From: Rhynchospora pubera | Lineage: Eukaryota > Streptophyta > Magnoliopsida > Poales > Cyperaceae | DNA: 64,000 nt | Assembly (NCBI GenBank): GCA_028095005.1 | Contig: CM051459.1 | Span: 117,959,431 to 118,023,430, forward strand | Direction of reading: 5' to 3' | Shown: one piece after another, positions 23,501-35,379 of the stretch | Position numbering within the stretch: position 1 is the first letter of the stretch | How the letters are laid out: every line of letters starts with the position of its first letter | Notes under the pieces: generated by a model | Database searches by the model: none | Seen by the model: only the letters and a program-made list of their open reading frames with translations | What the model was told of the DNA's origin: nothing | Program-made: the position numbers and the translations under genes

Positions 23501-23771
23501 TGTTGTAAAATAAGGTGGAAGAAAGAAATAATGAACAATATATTAAGAGTAAGTAAGACAATATTCTCAATCACAAATTTCAGAATTTTATTCTCTCATT
23601 CCAACCATCCATACAAATGTACAATGCCTCTATTTATAGGCTACAAAATAATATCTCACATAATGATAATAAATAAGTAGTGGAGATCATGGATATAAAT
23701 GTGTAGTGGAGATAAATGCTTAGTGGGAATATGAAGATGAACAATCCACATAATTATTTAATTTCATAACA
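23501..23771 (-). repeat. Copia 5' LTR (271 bp)
   Basis: Partner of the LTR at 18173-18443, about 99% identical. The TATA box CCTATAAATAG reads on the minus strand at 23630-23640. The element's transcription would start here and run leftwards. Confidence 0.95.
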
Positions 23772-23868
23772 CACAACTGCCATTTTGGCGCTTTTCAATT
23801 TTATTTTTTTTTCTTCTTGGAACATATTTATGTGGCTAGCAAATCAATCATTAGTAGGCGCCTTATAA

Positions 23869-24035
23869 CACACCCTTTGGATCCCCATGGAATTTTGGGG
23901 AATTTCATCTTCCTACCATAAATTTATTATAAATAATTCAAACTCTTCACAAAATTACACACTTCTCAATAAATTTATTTCTAGGAATTGCGACTTCTCC
24001 AAATTCCTCAAATTCCTAAGCGATCCAAACGGCCC
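23869..24035. mobile_element. Tourist-like MITE, diverged
   Basis: Left end near ACCCTTTGGATCC, right end GCGATCCAAACGGCCC. The interior has TTTATTATAAATAATTCAAA and AAATTACACACTT. The TSD is not clear and the boundaries are approximate. It lies about 100 bp from the Copia insertion. Confidence 0.7.
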
Positions 24036-26691
24036 AAAGATAGATAATTAATGGCAGTGGATATTGTAACAGGAAATTAGTAATGTTGCGTGCATGGGCA
24101 ATGCACATGGTGCCATGTTAGGGCACATGCCAACCTAAACTTAGGATGCGTATATTTTATTTTATATTTTGAAAGGGATCGTATGACTGTCGTTACTGCA
24201 ATATTTATGTATTTTTTCTATTGAAAATATTGTACTTTTTTCTTGTTTTGTACACTATGCTGTATGCCTCTTTATAATCAGATAAATATCTAGCTTTTCA
24301 CTGTAGTTCCGTGTGGTTTTGATTAATGTTCTTTTGGAGGTGATAAGATTGCAAATTCCAGAGGTGTAAGGATTGTAAAAACAAAGAAAAAAAAAGTATA
24401 ATAACATGTTAGTATTCGAAAATAGTAACAGAAGGATGCTAATCTGATTGTGTTATTTGAAATTGTACAAATATTATTTAAATTGTATGATTGGAAATAT
24501 TATTAATTCCATAAAACTATTATTTTATAATAGATTAAAGAAATATTACTAATCTAATTTTTTTTAGGACATAAATACGAGATTAGATTGCATCCAAATA
24601 AAAGTACCATCACCATGTTGTTTTATTGCAGTATAATGCAACAGAATTATGAGTTGTTATTGTTTAGTCAGTATTACTCCTTTACACACAAAAGGGAGTT
24701 AATTTGACTTGATTTCTTATTAAGCAATTTTGTTTGAGGAATCATATTATTTTAAAATTTACTCTACGAAAAAGGAATTTCAATTCAATTAGCTCATAGA
24801 ATGACTGAATGACTCAACGTCTTGATTCCATCCAACAAGGCAACAACCAATGTAGGAATATAGGAGATCTGAAGTAGGAGATGTATATCAGCGCACCTCA
24901 CCTAGTTTTTTTTTTAAAATTTATTTTCCAATCGATCCGTTTGACCGCAAGAAAATCATTTTCGTTGTTAATTTCTGTGTTGCCTCAACCAATGTAGTAC
25001 AACCTTCTGTGCGCCTTTGTACATTTGTACTCCCCATGCCAACAAATATTTTATGAAATTGACCTCCGTCAGAAATAAATAAAATATTCACAGGGCGGTC
25101 CAGTTACAGTACGCCACGTGTCCTACTGTTGCCTCGACCGCGTACCGGCTTCTGAGAACTGTAACAAGTTGTTGTTATTAGGTTTCTTCAAAAAAAGTTG
25201 TTGTTATTAGAGACCATCTGTTATAACAATGATTAAAATTTTCAACAAAGAAAAGAAATTATTTATAATTATTGATGTAAATTATTATTTGAATCGTTTA
25301 GAAAGTACTCGAAAAACGACGAAATAAAATGACTGTATTGAGTTCGACAATTGGGATTTTCTGTGGCTATAACGGAGTTTGTTATTTGTGGATGCAATCT
25401 AAATGCACGGTCGAACCGGACACATGAATTATCATTTACTAATCCCTGTTTTCTAAAGAAATTCTTAATATTATACGTCATCTTTGATGAGAAATAATGC
25501 TGTATACATATAAACATAATCTTTTTTAATATTATTATCGCGGATCAAAATATGATTAATTTAAAAGACTGTTATTTCCTCTTCAAAGTTAAGAAGGAAT
25601 TAGGAATAAGTAAAATGAGGTTGTTTTGGATTTTTAGATTTGTATATTTATTTCAAAATGTAGAAATTTGTTTTTGCATTCATATAAAAAAGTCGTTTCC
25701 ACAGTCTGTAAAATATCTACCTTAAGCCGTTTTTTTTATATTTTTTTATTAGTTTGAACCTTATCTACCAAGGCGGGAATCTTTGATACTAGATTGATTT
25801 TGACTTGACAACCATTAAAATAATTTCGCTTAAAATTCAACCCTTTAAATCACGATCTATACTCGTATACACCAAGCATTAAAAAATGATGATAATTGAA
25901 TCATTGATACAAGTTTTACACTTAATGAAAAAAAAAGGTTGATTTTGCTATGTTTTTTTTATTTTGTGATCTTTGATGGAATACGAAAGATAATTTAAAT
26001 TGTATGAAGTTTAACACACAACCAATCTTAAAATCAACATATGTCTGTATTTTTTTTCTACTTATATATTTATACTTGATTTAGAACTATATTGTCAAGA
26101 CCGGAATGTTAATCATTTGTCAATGAATTCCACCAGTTACCTTACATATGATTAGGAAAGCTTTGTAAATTAATTGATATCATGCATATTAATTGAAAGA
26201 AAAATGGAAACTTATTCAATTATTTTCTACATATTAAATCTAAGAGGGGACAAGTTTATACGAATTCTACTCCAAGCTTGAAATTTATATTATTATATCC
26301 ACATCAGCATCCTAATTAGTATGGTTTCATTTATACCAATTCAAATAATATACATAATTTATTAAATAAATGCTAGCATTATTTAGGTTGAAGTCTAGCC
26401 ACAAATATTCGCTCATTTTTCTTCCTAAAATAGTAAAAAATTTTTGATAAATTCGGAATACATTGCTATTAACTAGTCGACAAACATTTCTGGACACAAT
26501 TTAAAAAAATATTTCTGGACAAAAGAATAAACATAACTTTTCCCAAAACGACGCTATAAGCTTAAAAAGTTAAAAAAATAAAATTGAGGGAAGAAAAAGT
26601 AGAAAACAGGCTCACTAAGCACGCACTTTGACAGCAACGAACCTAGAGAACAAAATAGACCACTAGCACACACTGTAATACAACACCTTAC
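24036..26691. other. Intergenic DNA upstream of the PYL gene
   Basis: AT-rich with no gene seen. A CACGTG core lies at 25115-25120. The last 300 bp become GC-richer and are probably distal promoter of the abscisic-acid receptor gene. Confidence 0.5.
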
Positions 26692-26697
26692 CACGTG
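26692..26697 (+). promoter_or_regulatory. G-box/ABRE core CACGTG upstream of the PYL gene
   Basis: CCACGTGTC lies about 520 bp before the PYL start codon. ACGTG cores bind bZIP factors, including ABF-type abscisic-acid regulators, so feedback regulation of this receptor gene is possible. A single motif is weak evidence. Confidence 0.35.
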
Positions 26698-27162
26698 TCA
26701 CTTCACTATTGGTTCGCTTCCCCCCAAGTTTGTTAGCGCCCCCAGCCAATAAAAATGAGATCCGCTGCCGCGCGACACATGGTGTTGCGCGGCATTCTGG
26801 CCGTCTGATCAAGATCTAATGGACAAGAGAGCTCCGTGCATGTAACCTAGATTGATAGGCCCGTAAAAAGTGAACCGTCCGATCAAGATCAAACGGCTAG
26901 TAGTGCGCTACACCGCGTGTCGCGCAACAGCAATATTTCACCTCCTCTTGTTATACACCTGCTCTACTGTACTGTACTGTACATTTCACGCGTCGCAGTC
27001 CCGGCGTACGAACGCCTCGTCTAGGAAAATAATTCCCTAACCACAGGTCAGGATAAACCTGTGATTCCTGTACCCTGGGTCCCACCTCTCTCTTTCTCTC
27101 CTCTCTCGATATTTCTATCGCAATTCGCCTGTGGTCTCAACGAAACGAAACACAAATTCTAC

Positions 27163-27181
27163 CTCTCTCTCTCTCTCTCTC
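27163..27181 (+). repeat. (CT)n tract in the PYL 5' leader
   Basis: An uninterrupted CT dinucleotide run followed by a longer pyrimidine-rich stretch ends about 30 bp before the ATG. Such Y-patches are common in plant 5' leaders. Confidence 0.8.
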
Positions 27182-27217
27182 TTTTCTCTTTTATTCTCTC
27201 TCTTGCTTAGAAAGAAG

Positions 27218-29718
27218 ATGGTGGAGGTGAACGGAGGAGCAGTGGTGGCCCCACCCGTCAGTGGGTTGTGGAGGTTGGCCGACGAGATGGATCCGAGCGA
27301 GGATCGATTGACATCCGTGGACTCGGAGTACCTGAGGCGCCTGCACCAACACGATCTAAGAGAGAACCAGTGTACCTCCATGGTTTTCAAGCACATCAAG
27401 GCTCCAGTTAACCTCGTAAGATCCACTAATTGCTTAATTTTTTATGGGTCTTTCAGTTCGTTCAATTCATCTTTTGTGGTTGTTGTGTATTTGATTGATT
27501 TTTGGGAGGCTATTACTTGTGAATTATTGCGATTGAATTTACAATTGGGTTATAGTTTAGGTGGAATTCGGTTGTTATCTGGTGATTTTTTATTTTTGGG
27601 TTCTGTTTTGGCTTCGTTTTTTTGTTGTTATTATAATCGCTTGCTAAACATAGAACATATCTATACTGTTTGATTTTGAGTCATCGATTGGTTAATTATC
27701 CAGCAAATAAGTTTCTAGGATCAAAATTGGTGTTTTAGAGCTAAATTTATGGTGGTTGACTAGACTTAATATTTTGTTAGGATTTGTTTTGTTGGTCAGC
27801 GCGTCAAATTTAGCGTCGATGTTCGTTTTGTCCTTTTTTTCTGATTAAATTCCTTTTGTCCTTTTTTTTCCTTTTCACTTGAACCTCTCTTCTTGTGGCC
27901 TTGTGCAAGAACCAAGGATTCGTACCTTTTTTATCTCAAAAGGTATGAAATGAGAAACTGTACTATTTTCAACTGAAAAGATTGCCATGGTGAGCATGAG
28001 ATTGTTCTGAGAGAAGCCCAATTTGGTACCTTGAAAGCTGAGGTTACGATTAAATTTTTGATAATTCCAGGGCCCTTTTCAAAATTTCATTTACATTTTG
28101 TTATAAGAGATAACATGCACAGCTGTGTGTGCCTATGATTTGTCTTGAAAGTTTGACTGAACAACCCTCCTCTTTTTACGTTGATTGAAGCTATATCCCA
28201 TTTCAAAAATTAAGACAGAAAGAACAATAATGAAGCTATACAATTTGCCAATGAAGGTTTTCCTCCAAGGAATTGTTTTCAAATAGCCTTTCTTTCAATT
28301 TACTAAAGTGCAAGGGTTATGTACAGAGTTACTGTATGAACTAATAATGAATGCGGTGGCATGTGTAGGTGTGGTCCTTGGTGAGGAGGTTTGACCAACC
28401 GGAGAAATACAAGCCATTCATCAGCAGATGTGTGGTGCAGAATGGTAATCTCGAGATAGGCAGTGTGAGGGAGGTCAATGTAAAATCAGGACTCCCGGCC
28501 ACGACTAGCACCGAGCGCCTGGAGAAACTGGATGACAACCAACGCCTCCTCAGCGTCAAGATCGTCGGTGGGGACCATCGTCTCAAGGTGCATATATGTA
28601 CTTATATTTTATTTGTCTTATTTTTGAGTAATTAAACAAATAGTTGCTGATTTATGGTGTTATGCTAATGGTATGAAAAGAGCCAGGGTATTTACTTTTC
28701 CACATTATTAGTTTCATAGAAAGCAAAGTAACTTTGCTACCCCTTGGGGAAGGAAAAATATTGCAAGCATAAGCTACCCAAAAATACACACATTACTGCA
28801 TTTTTTTTTTTCATTTACAGTCATCTATTTTTGGGCATATTACTCATTTTGCGAAGGCACATAGGTATTTCTTAATTTGACTGTTACATTGGAAATTTCA
28901 TCTGTTTCAGCATATATTCTGGTAAATTGTGTAAAATTTATGCTCTGTTCAGCATCAGATATTTTCATTTTCTTGATATGTGTGTTCGACAATTATATTG
29001 CAAGGTTACAATGAAAAAGTGTCCTCAATTTATATTTTAATTAATCTTTATGGTATCTTATTCTATTCTTTAATTTGATCTGGTTCTTTGGAGCAATTCT
29101 GCTGTTACAAGCCCAAAGCTGAGATTTGGTTCTGGATGTCTAATCCTGTTCTTATATTTAATATGTTTACCTATTACCATAGCTTTTGTTTTTATAATCT
29201 AAAAGGGTGCATATCCCAGTACTTTTCTATTCCTCTTTTGTTAGCAATTTTGGTAAAGAGAATTTTTTAGGCTCAACCTTTCTTGTCTTGATTATTTTAA
29301 TGTTCAGAACTTATACTACGCTAGATTCTAACTTTAACTTATCTTTAACTATTTCTCCTCTTATCAGTCTGTAGATTTTATTAAGTAAACATTGAACAAT
29401 GGAACCAGATAGACAATATCATAAATGCAGATGCTCCACATTCTTGAAGCGTATTAAAGTTTCTACATAATCTAACATCTCATATACTGACTCACATATT
29501 TGTCTTTTGAACAGAACTACTCTTCAATCCTGACTGTCCATCCTGAGATCATTGACGGTCAGCCAGGTACGCTTGTGGTGGAGTCCTTTGCCGTAGATAT
29601 ACCAGATGGAAACACTGATGACGAGACTTGCTTTTTTGTAAAAGCCCTTCTGAAATGCAACCTCAAGTCTCTTGCTGATGTGTCTGAGCGCCTGGTCTCC
29701 AAGGAAATGGCACCATAA
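27218..29718 (+). CDS. PYR/PYL/RCAR abscisic-acid receptor, PYL7-10 type (3 exons)
   Basis: Soluble abscisic-acid receptor of the cytosol and nucleus. With hormone bound it inhibits clade A PP2C phosphatases, which releases SnRK2 kinases. Exons: 27218-27415, 28369-28587, 29515-29718, giving 206 aa in the START/Bet v 1 fold. Residues ~44-54 (HQHDLRENQCTS) are typical of the PYL7-10 group. The ABA-carboxylate Lys of KYKPF is K81, the gate loop SGLPA is 106-110 and the latch HRL is 136-138. The C-terminal helix contains LKSLADVSERL. Two introns are usual for the monomeric subgroup. Start: first ATG after the pyrimidine tract, since no earlier in-frame ATG exists. The N-terminus is about 20 residues longer than typical ~187-aa PYL9 proteins and is acidic (DEMDPSEDR). 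All key residues are intact. Confidence 0.95.
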
Positions 29719-32225
29719 TTACTTAAAATTACTCCACATTATTGTGCACAAAATTTAGGATTCCAGAGGTTAGAGTCTAGACCATTCTGTTTTTCTGATC
29801 AATTAAGGAATTAGTTTGGATTTGGGTAAGATTAACTGCAGATTTGGTGGGATTTGTTAGTGTTTGTTCTGTAAATATTCTAATATTGAGACCTACGGCT
29901 AAGAAGAAGGCATGCTTGTCAGAGTTTAGGCGTTTAGTAAGAATATTAACAAATTGCATTTCTATTTTTGGACTACCTTGTGCCATTTTTTGGTTAATTT
30001 TTATATCTGAATCACATCTATAATTTGTAATAACTATATATATTCTTCTTTATTGCTTCTCTAATTCTCTGTACCTTTTGTTTCTCGTTAATTTTGAACT
30101 CGTGAGCTTAGAGGCAAGTCAGAAACTTTGTACCAGTCAGGATATAGGATGGTATAAGGTACAATTGATCATGTGCTGTCTCTAAGTACTGACATGTTAC
30201 AACAATACCTTATCTTGTTTACCAGATTAACAAATCCAAACTGCTCTTATAAATCACTGGTACAAGAGAGAGCCCCGGACCTCAGTTTTAACTTTTAGTC
30301 TGTATTTTCTGAACCAAATTTAAACACTGAATTTGTATGCAACTCGAGTTGCAGGGATCTGAACATTATATGTTCCTTTATTTGCCCTGTGTAGTATGTA
30401 TGCATGATGCTTTATCGAGACAAATCAAAGTACTAACTTGGGAGAGGAAATAAAGTGATTTTTCCCATTTCCCTTGTAAAATAGCTCATATAAGGTAATT
30501 TGTTGGTGCAAATCTTTCCAAGGATCTCGCACGCTTTTTATTGTTTCTTTGGCACATGTACTGAATTGTGCTAGCAATATATATAATGCGTTATATAATA
30601 TGAAATATAGACAACTTGTGTACTGTCAACTAAAGTGATTTATTTCTCTATAATCTTGGCAATATGTATACTGTCAAGTTAGTTTCATTTTGAAATTTTC
30701 ATTTCTAGAAAATTTTGAAAAGAATCCCCTTGAGATGTAAGTGCATGTGAAAATCTACACTTTTCAGAAGAAAAATTGTGGTTGCATTGCATTGAAAATA
30801 ACATTTGTGGATCTTTGTGAAACAGAAGTTTGATATGCAAAGGAACAGTAAGATTGGCGTTCTTCTTCACAAGATAAAAAGCATGTACCTGCTTATTAAA
30901 CAGATTCACGGATATTGCACTTGCTTTTGAAATTAATAGCTTGTACGAGAGGCCAATCAACAAAAAGAAATTAAAATGAGAATCTGACTTTTATTGACGT
31001 CATATTGTTATATTTAATAGCAGAGATTTGAGTCACTATAATGTGGTCAACACTTTGCATATGCAGCCAAAACATTTATTAGCACAGAAACATGAGTACT
31101 ATTGTCTATGATGTTTAACTTGTGGTTCACAAAGTGACAACATTTTTTTTCTAAAAATTAACGGGTATTATTTAATCTCCTATGTTTTATGCAATTGGAC
31201 TAGGAAATGGTAAGTTGGTACATAGGCATAATTGTATACTACATTTGTGGTCTTATCTAACTAATTTGATGGGATAAAGTACAAGTTGGTGATTAAAAAT
31301 TAATTCGTCCAACTATAAGTCGCTAACATTTCTTATTTACTTTAAATGAAATAATTTCTGTAGAAGTAATCATTCAGACAATTATTCAGCAATAAGTCGT
31401 CCGTAATAGAGAAAAGTCCCACTTTAGCATAATGTTCCCATTCTGCAACAATATTTAAAATAAGTAATTCTATTAAGTAACATGATTAGGCCAAACTAAA
31501 ATTAATCAACTTTCCCTGGATAAAAACAATAAAAATATTGTAGCTTATTGTAGCTATTTGTGTTATTATACAAAATCCTTTTTCTATTGGCCTCTAATTC
31601 TAAAAAGTTGCACGAAATTTAAACGAGTCTATTAAAAATCTTATCTGACTCTTTCTCTCAATATGGGTGACAAGTTGCCAAGTTGGTATGCAATAGCAAA
31701 GCTCATGGTCCTACATTATATGTTCACTGTTCAGTCCAAACAAAATAAAATAACAAGCATCAGACATTTATTGGTCGGTTTGACACATGAGGTACCTTTT
31801 AGAGAGTCCGATAAAGAGCAAAAGGAAAGAAAGGGACTTCTCACCTTACACTCACTGCCCATCTGTTTGGTGTTCACTAAAAAGATAAAATCCATGACTG
31901 ACTTTACCTCACCATATATTCATATGTATGATAACCTCCTAAAGAAGAAAATGCGAAAGACTTGGTCTAGGTACATGCATGATGCATGGCCTTGGATCAT
32001 GATTATGCTACCCATCTCCAAGTTGTCAATACTATTTGTGTTGAATGCGTAAACATTTAAGCAAGGTATAATAAATGTATTATCTTCCTAAAGAAGGCAA
32101 TTCTCAAAGCTTGGTCTGGTTGCAATGTATCATATTTAATATCATGGTTGCAATGTATCATAATTAATATCATGTATAATCAACTTATGGTTTTGGAGTT
32201 ATCTTTCTATTTATTATATCACGTG
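29719..32225. other. PYL 3' flank and intergenic DNA
   Basis: No gene supported. A 129-codon ORF at 31663-32052 lacks recognisable domains and splice context and is treated as chance. At about 32122-32180 a ~30-bp unit (TGGTTGCAATGTATCATA, TTAATATCATG) is duplicated in tandem. Confidence 0.5.
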
Positions 32226-32254
32226 TTGTTTTGTTGCGAAATTAATTAGTGGTA

Positions 32255-32800
32255 AATGACACGTAGTGTTATCTAAAAGGACACGACACGAGTATGTTGG
32301 TACGACATGTATGCATGTAGACACGACATGTTTATGGAATTAGCACAACATGTGCATGTCAGCGTGTCGTGTTGTAAACTTTCATACATTGACACGTCTT
32401 AACACGATATAAGTTGACACAACAAAAAAATAATATTATTTAGAATTTATTCAATTATATTGAGTTTATATTATAAATTTAATAACTTTTATTCATAATT
32501 TTTTTATTTAATCATTAATTTTTTTAATATATGAAGTTCAAATAGATTTCAACCATTATTATATTTTTTTCTATTTTAAAAATTATCTAAGTAAATTTTA
32601 ATAAATTTTTAGTAAAAAAAATTATAATATGACTTGACAAGTTTAACACGTCGTGTCAACACGACACGTCTTGTTAACCAATTCCTTCACTTAACACGAC
32701 ACGATACGACGCGGTGAAAATATTAACTCATGTCAATACGACATGGCACGATCTCTAATGCGTGTGTTTGATCCGACATGACACGACAAGGTTGCATTAC
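32255..32800. repeat. CACGACACG-rich repeat, probable relict transposon
   Basis: Two clusters of CACGACACG/CGTGTCGTG-type words (about 32255-32430 and 32630-32795) flank an AT-rich core. The layout and words match blocks inside the foldback element at 52.1 kb. The ends are not clearly inverted and I found no TSD. Confidence 0.5.
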
Positions 32801-33454
32801 ACTAATGGCACGTGAAAAAATGAGTTAACTCAAACAAAAAAATTTGATTACCTAAAAAAAAATTGAAGTGCACAGGAGAAAGAAAGTATGACTGAAAAAT
32901 TTATACACAAAAACCTTTTCTGATAAAGATGAAAATTACTATTCTCATTAATCATCCATATATATAAATAAATATATGTTAATTATAATACCTTCATTTC
33001 TTGTTCCTTTCCTCCATCTTTACTTTTTATCTGCTTTGTCTTTTCACCTCGTGTGAACCAAATAGGGTAGTAAGAAATTAATTCAAACCTGTTAATTTTA
33101 TTTCTTCAATTCGTTTCCTTTTTAAGCTACTACATTTCTAATCAAGTAAGATTGACTGGTGCATCATTTTTTTTATTCATTTGAGAAATTTTGCGTTACT
33201 AACTTGGAACTTGGAATGAGATACTTATCTCTCATAACATATTCAAAATGCAATGAACTAAGCACTATGGATTATATGATTTTACAGACAAACATATTTT
33301 TAGAAATTGAATAGTTTTAAAAATTGACAACAATTTCAAAATTTGAAATGGTTGGTTAGGTACCTATCTGGATCATATGATTTTACAGACAAATATATTT
33401 TTGAAGACAGTTTTAAAATTTGTAACTAGCAATTCAGATATTATTTGTTCTCAT
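32801..33454. other. AT-rich intergenic DNA
   Basis: No feature seen apart from a short duplicated phrase (GGATCATATGATTTTACAGA and its near copy around 33260-33400). Confidence 0.5.
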
Positions 33455-33600
33455 TGGAGATACGAAGCAAGGTCAGAAGTGGGTCCCACTCATAAAGATC
33501 GAACCCAAGGTTCTGACGCTGCAATAAATTCACTGGCCAGGAACCAGTCTACCAGACCGAGTCCATGAAAGGGACCCACTCCAAACCTCCAGGATAATTG
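33455..33600 (-). repeat. Possible tRNA-derived SINE fragment
   Basis: On the minus strand GGTTCGATC (B-box-like) lies about 50 bp after TGGTAGACTGGTTCC (weak A-box-like), followed by a Pol III-style body. It sits just outside the Gypsy TSD. There is no tail and no TSD, so this is tentative. Confidence 0.25.
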
Positions 33601-33608
33601 AACATGAT

Positions 33609-34039
33609 TGATAAGCTCAGTTTTGGTAGAGATTAACAACGTGAGAGAATTTAGAGATGAGAATGAGTGGAAAATGAACTTTATTGATTATTTTGCGGAT
33701 TACAATATGTTTCCAATTTGTCTAATACCAGAGCTTTTCTCTACAAAAATGCCAACCCCTATTACAATGATCTACCCCTTCTATTTATAGGCCTATTTTC
33801 CATAACAGAACGCTGACGTCACCCGACAGCCGTTAGCCTACTTGATGCCTCTAGATTCTCCCGACTTATGTTCGGTGAGGTGCTCCATATGAGTTTGTTA
33901 TGGCCTGTCCCCCCGACTTCATTTGGGGCGCGCCATTTAATTTATCTTTTCCCGCTTCTTTACCCCCATTGCAGGCCTCTTTTGGGTTGGGTTCCGTATC
34001 CTTCTATTTGGGCCGAGCTTTATCAGGCCGGCCCTATCA
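33609..34039 (-). repeat. Gypsy 3' LTR (431 bp)
   Basis: Begins TGATAAGCTCAG and ends GGCCCTATCA on the + strand. TATA box CCTATAAATAG on the minus strand at 33781-33791. The only difference from the partner LTR is in the AATATG/AATCTG word (about 33708 versus 45179). Confidence 0.96.
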
Positions 34040-34109
34040 TAAGCCCTTGAACTTGGGATGAGTATTCATCGTAAGTTGAAAATCAAACCGCGAAATTCAA
34101 GACTTAAGT

Positions 34110-34605
34110 GGGGCACGAAGTGGTGAAGCCTTTGAGTCCCGAACACATGACTCTTGGGTGAAGCACGAAGTGGTGAAGCCCTTGAGTCCCGAACACATGA
34201 CTCTTGGGTGAAGCACGAAGTGGTGAAGCCCTTGAGTCCCGAATGCTTGACTCTTGGGTGAATCACGAAGTGGTGAAGCCCTTGAGTCCCGAACACGTGA
34301 CTCTTGGGTGAAGCCCTTGAGTCCCGAATACTTGACTCTTGGGTGATGCACGAAGTGATGAAGCCCTTGAGTCCCGAACACGTGACTCTTGGGTGAAGCC
34401 CTTGAGTCCCGAACACGTGACTCTTGGGTGAAGCCCTTGAGTCCCGAACACATGACTCTTGGGTGAAGCACGGAGTGGAGAAGCCCTTGAGTCCCGAATA
34501 CTTGACTCTTGGGTGATGCACGAAGTGGAGAAGCCCTTGAGTCCCGAATACTTGACTCTTGGGTGATGCACGAAGTGGTGAAGCCCTTGAGTCCCGAACA
34601 TATAA
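34110..34605. repeat. Tandem array of 50-bp and ~35-bp units next to the 3' LTR
   Basis: Eleven occurrences of GCCCTTGAGTCCCGAA then GACTCTTGGGTGA. Full units (50 bp) include CACGAAGTGGTGAA; short units (~35 bp) lack it. The order is irregular (four full, then mixed). Every unit contains AAGCCCTTGA, which also sits directly at the LTR boundary (34041-34050). Such 3' arrays are known in Tat/Ogre elements. The minus ORFs running through the array are by-products. Confidence 0.9.
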
Positions 34606-34737
34606 AACGGTCAGGCGGTCAGGTTACCTGGCTGTCGCTTGGTATGCATCTTGATCCCAACGCCAACCCTTTCATCTTCGCCTCGTGATCTGTGAAAGTT
34701 ATGACCGCCTTTACTGCTGTCCTTTCAACTCCTTGCC

Positions 34738-34744
34738 TTTATAC
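34738..34744 (+). promoter_or_regulatory. Candidate TATA box for the antisense ORF
   Basis: TTTATAC is followed by a pyrimidine-rich leader (CTCTCTCTTCC and similar). A consensus-like donor (TTTCAG/GTATCC, about 34953) and an acceptor (TCTTTAG, about 35345) could remove a leader intron before the ATG at 35380. This is inference from sequence alone. Confidence 0.3.
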
Positions 34745-35379
34745 TCCCATTTCTCTCTCTTCCTTTGTCATTTATCATTTCAGCCTTCTCATCTTCTCCT
34801 CTTTCTTCTCTGTCGAGCTATTCTCTCTTTGCTGCTTTCCTGAACGATCGCTCGTCCTCCCCCCTACTCTCCGGTGAACTCCTCTCCTCGTCTTCCGACG
34901 AACCTTCCTCTCCTTATCCGGCGAGCTCTCCGGCGAACTCCTTTCATTTCAGGTATCCTCTCTTTATCCTCCTTTTTCCTTTTAGTTTTCCTTAGAAACA
35001 CCATGGAATCAGTCCTTTCTATCTGTTCAGCATGAATATGTATATGTTTAGAACTGGTACGGTTAATGCCCATTGTGATCTTAGTATAAAGAATATTTAC
35101 TCCATGTTCTTGTTTATACCCTTTCTATAGTTAGCAAACAGCTCTATACTGTTTCTTGTTTTGTCTTTTTAGGTATGGTGTATATATCTTAGTACCGATT
35201 GGTATAAAAGGTACAAAAAATATAAGAGATTGGTTACTCCCACTATACTATTGGTATCTATTCTGTGGTGATCCCATTCATTATTACCAGTCCCTATTCT
35301 ACTCGTATCCGAACTCTTTTCGTTGACGCCTCGATCTATCTTTAGGTCTTATACTTATGTGCTTTATTTTCAAGTTTCT

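Larger units (their letters stand above)
18173..23771 (-). mobile_element. Ty1/Copia LTR retrotransposon, 5.6 kb, non-autonomous
   Basis: A complete insertion on the minus strand: two 271-bp LTRs, TSD CACAA on both sides (18168-18172 and 23772-23776), a polypurine tract (AAGGGGAAG in element sense, 18444-18452) next to the 3' LTR, and a putative primer-binding region (TATCAGCACGA in element sense, about 23486-23496) next to the 5' LTR. The order protease, integrase, RT, RNase H is that of Copia. No gag is recognisable: the ~1.2 kb between the 5' LTR and the protease is AT-rich leader with a hairpin array. Pol is broken by a frameshift near 21157 and by stops around 20500 and 20358. The LTRs differ at three sites, so insertion was fairly recent. 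Movement would need proteins from a relative. Confidence 0.93.

Noticed and set aside
31663..32052. 129-codon + strand ORF
   Set aside because: No recognisable domain, low-complexity Met/Lys-rich composition, no splice or promoter context, and AT-rich surroundings.
34066..34601. Overlapping minus ORFs (112-151 codons) with repeated peptide units
   Set aside because: They are translations of the Gypsy 3' tandem array in several frames at once; the open frames follow from unit lengths.
34041..34605. Regular repeats that might be a CRISPR array
   Set aside because: The units are contiguous tandem copies without unique spacers, inside a plant retrotransposon.
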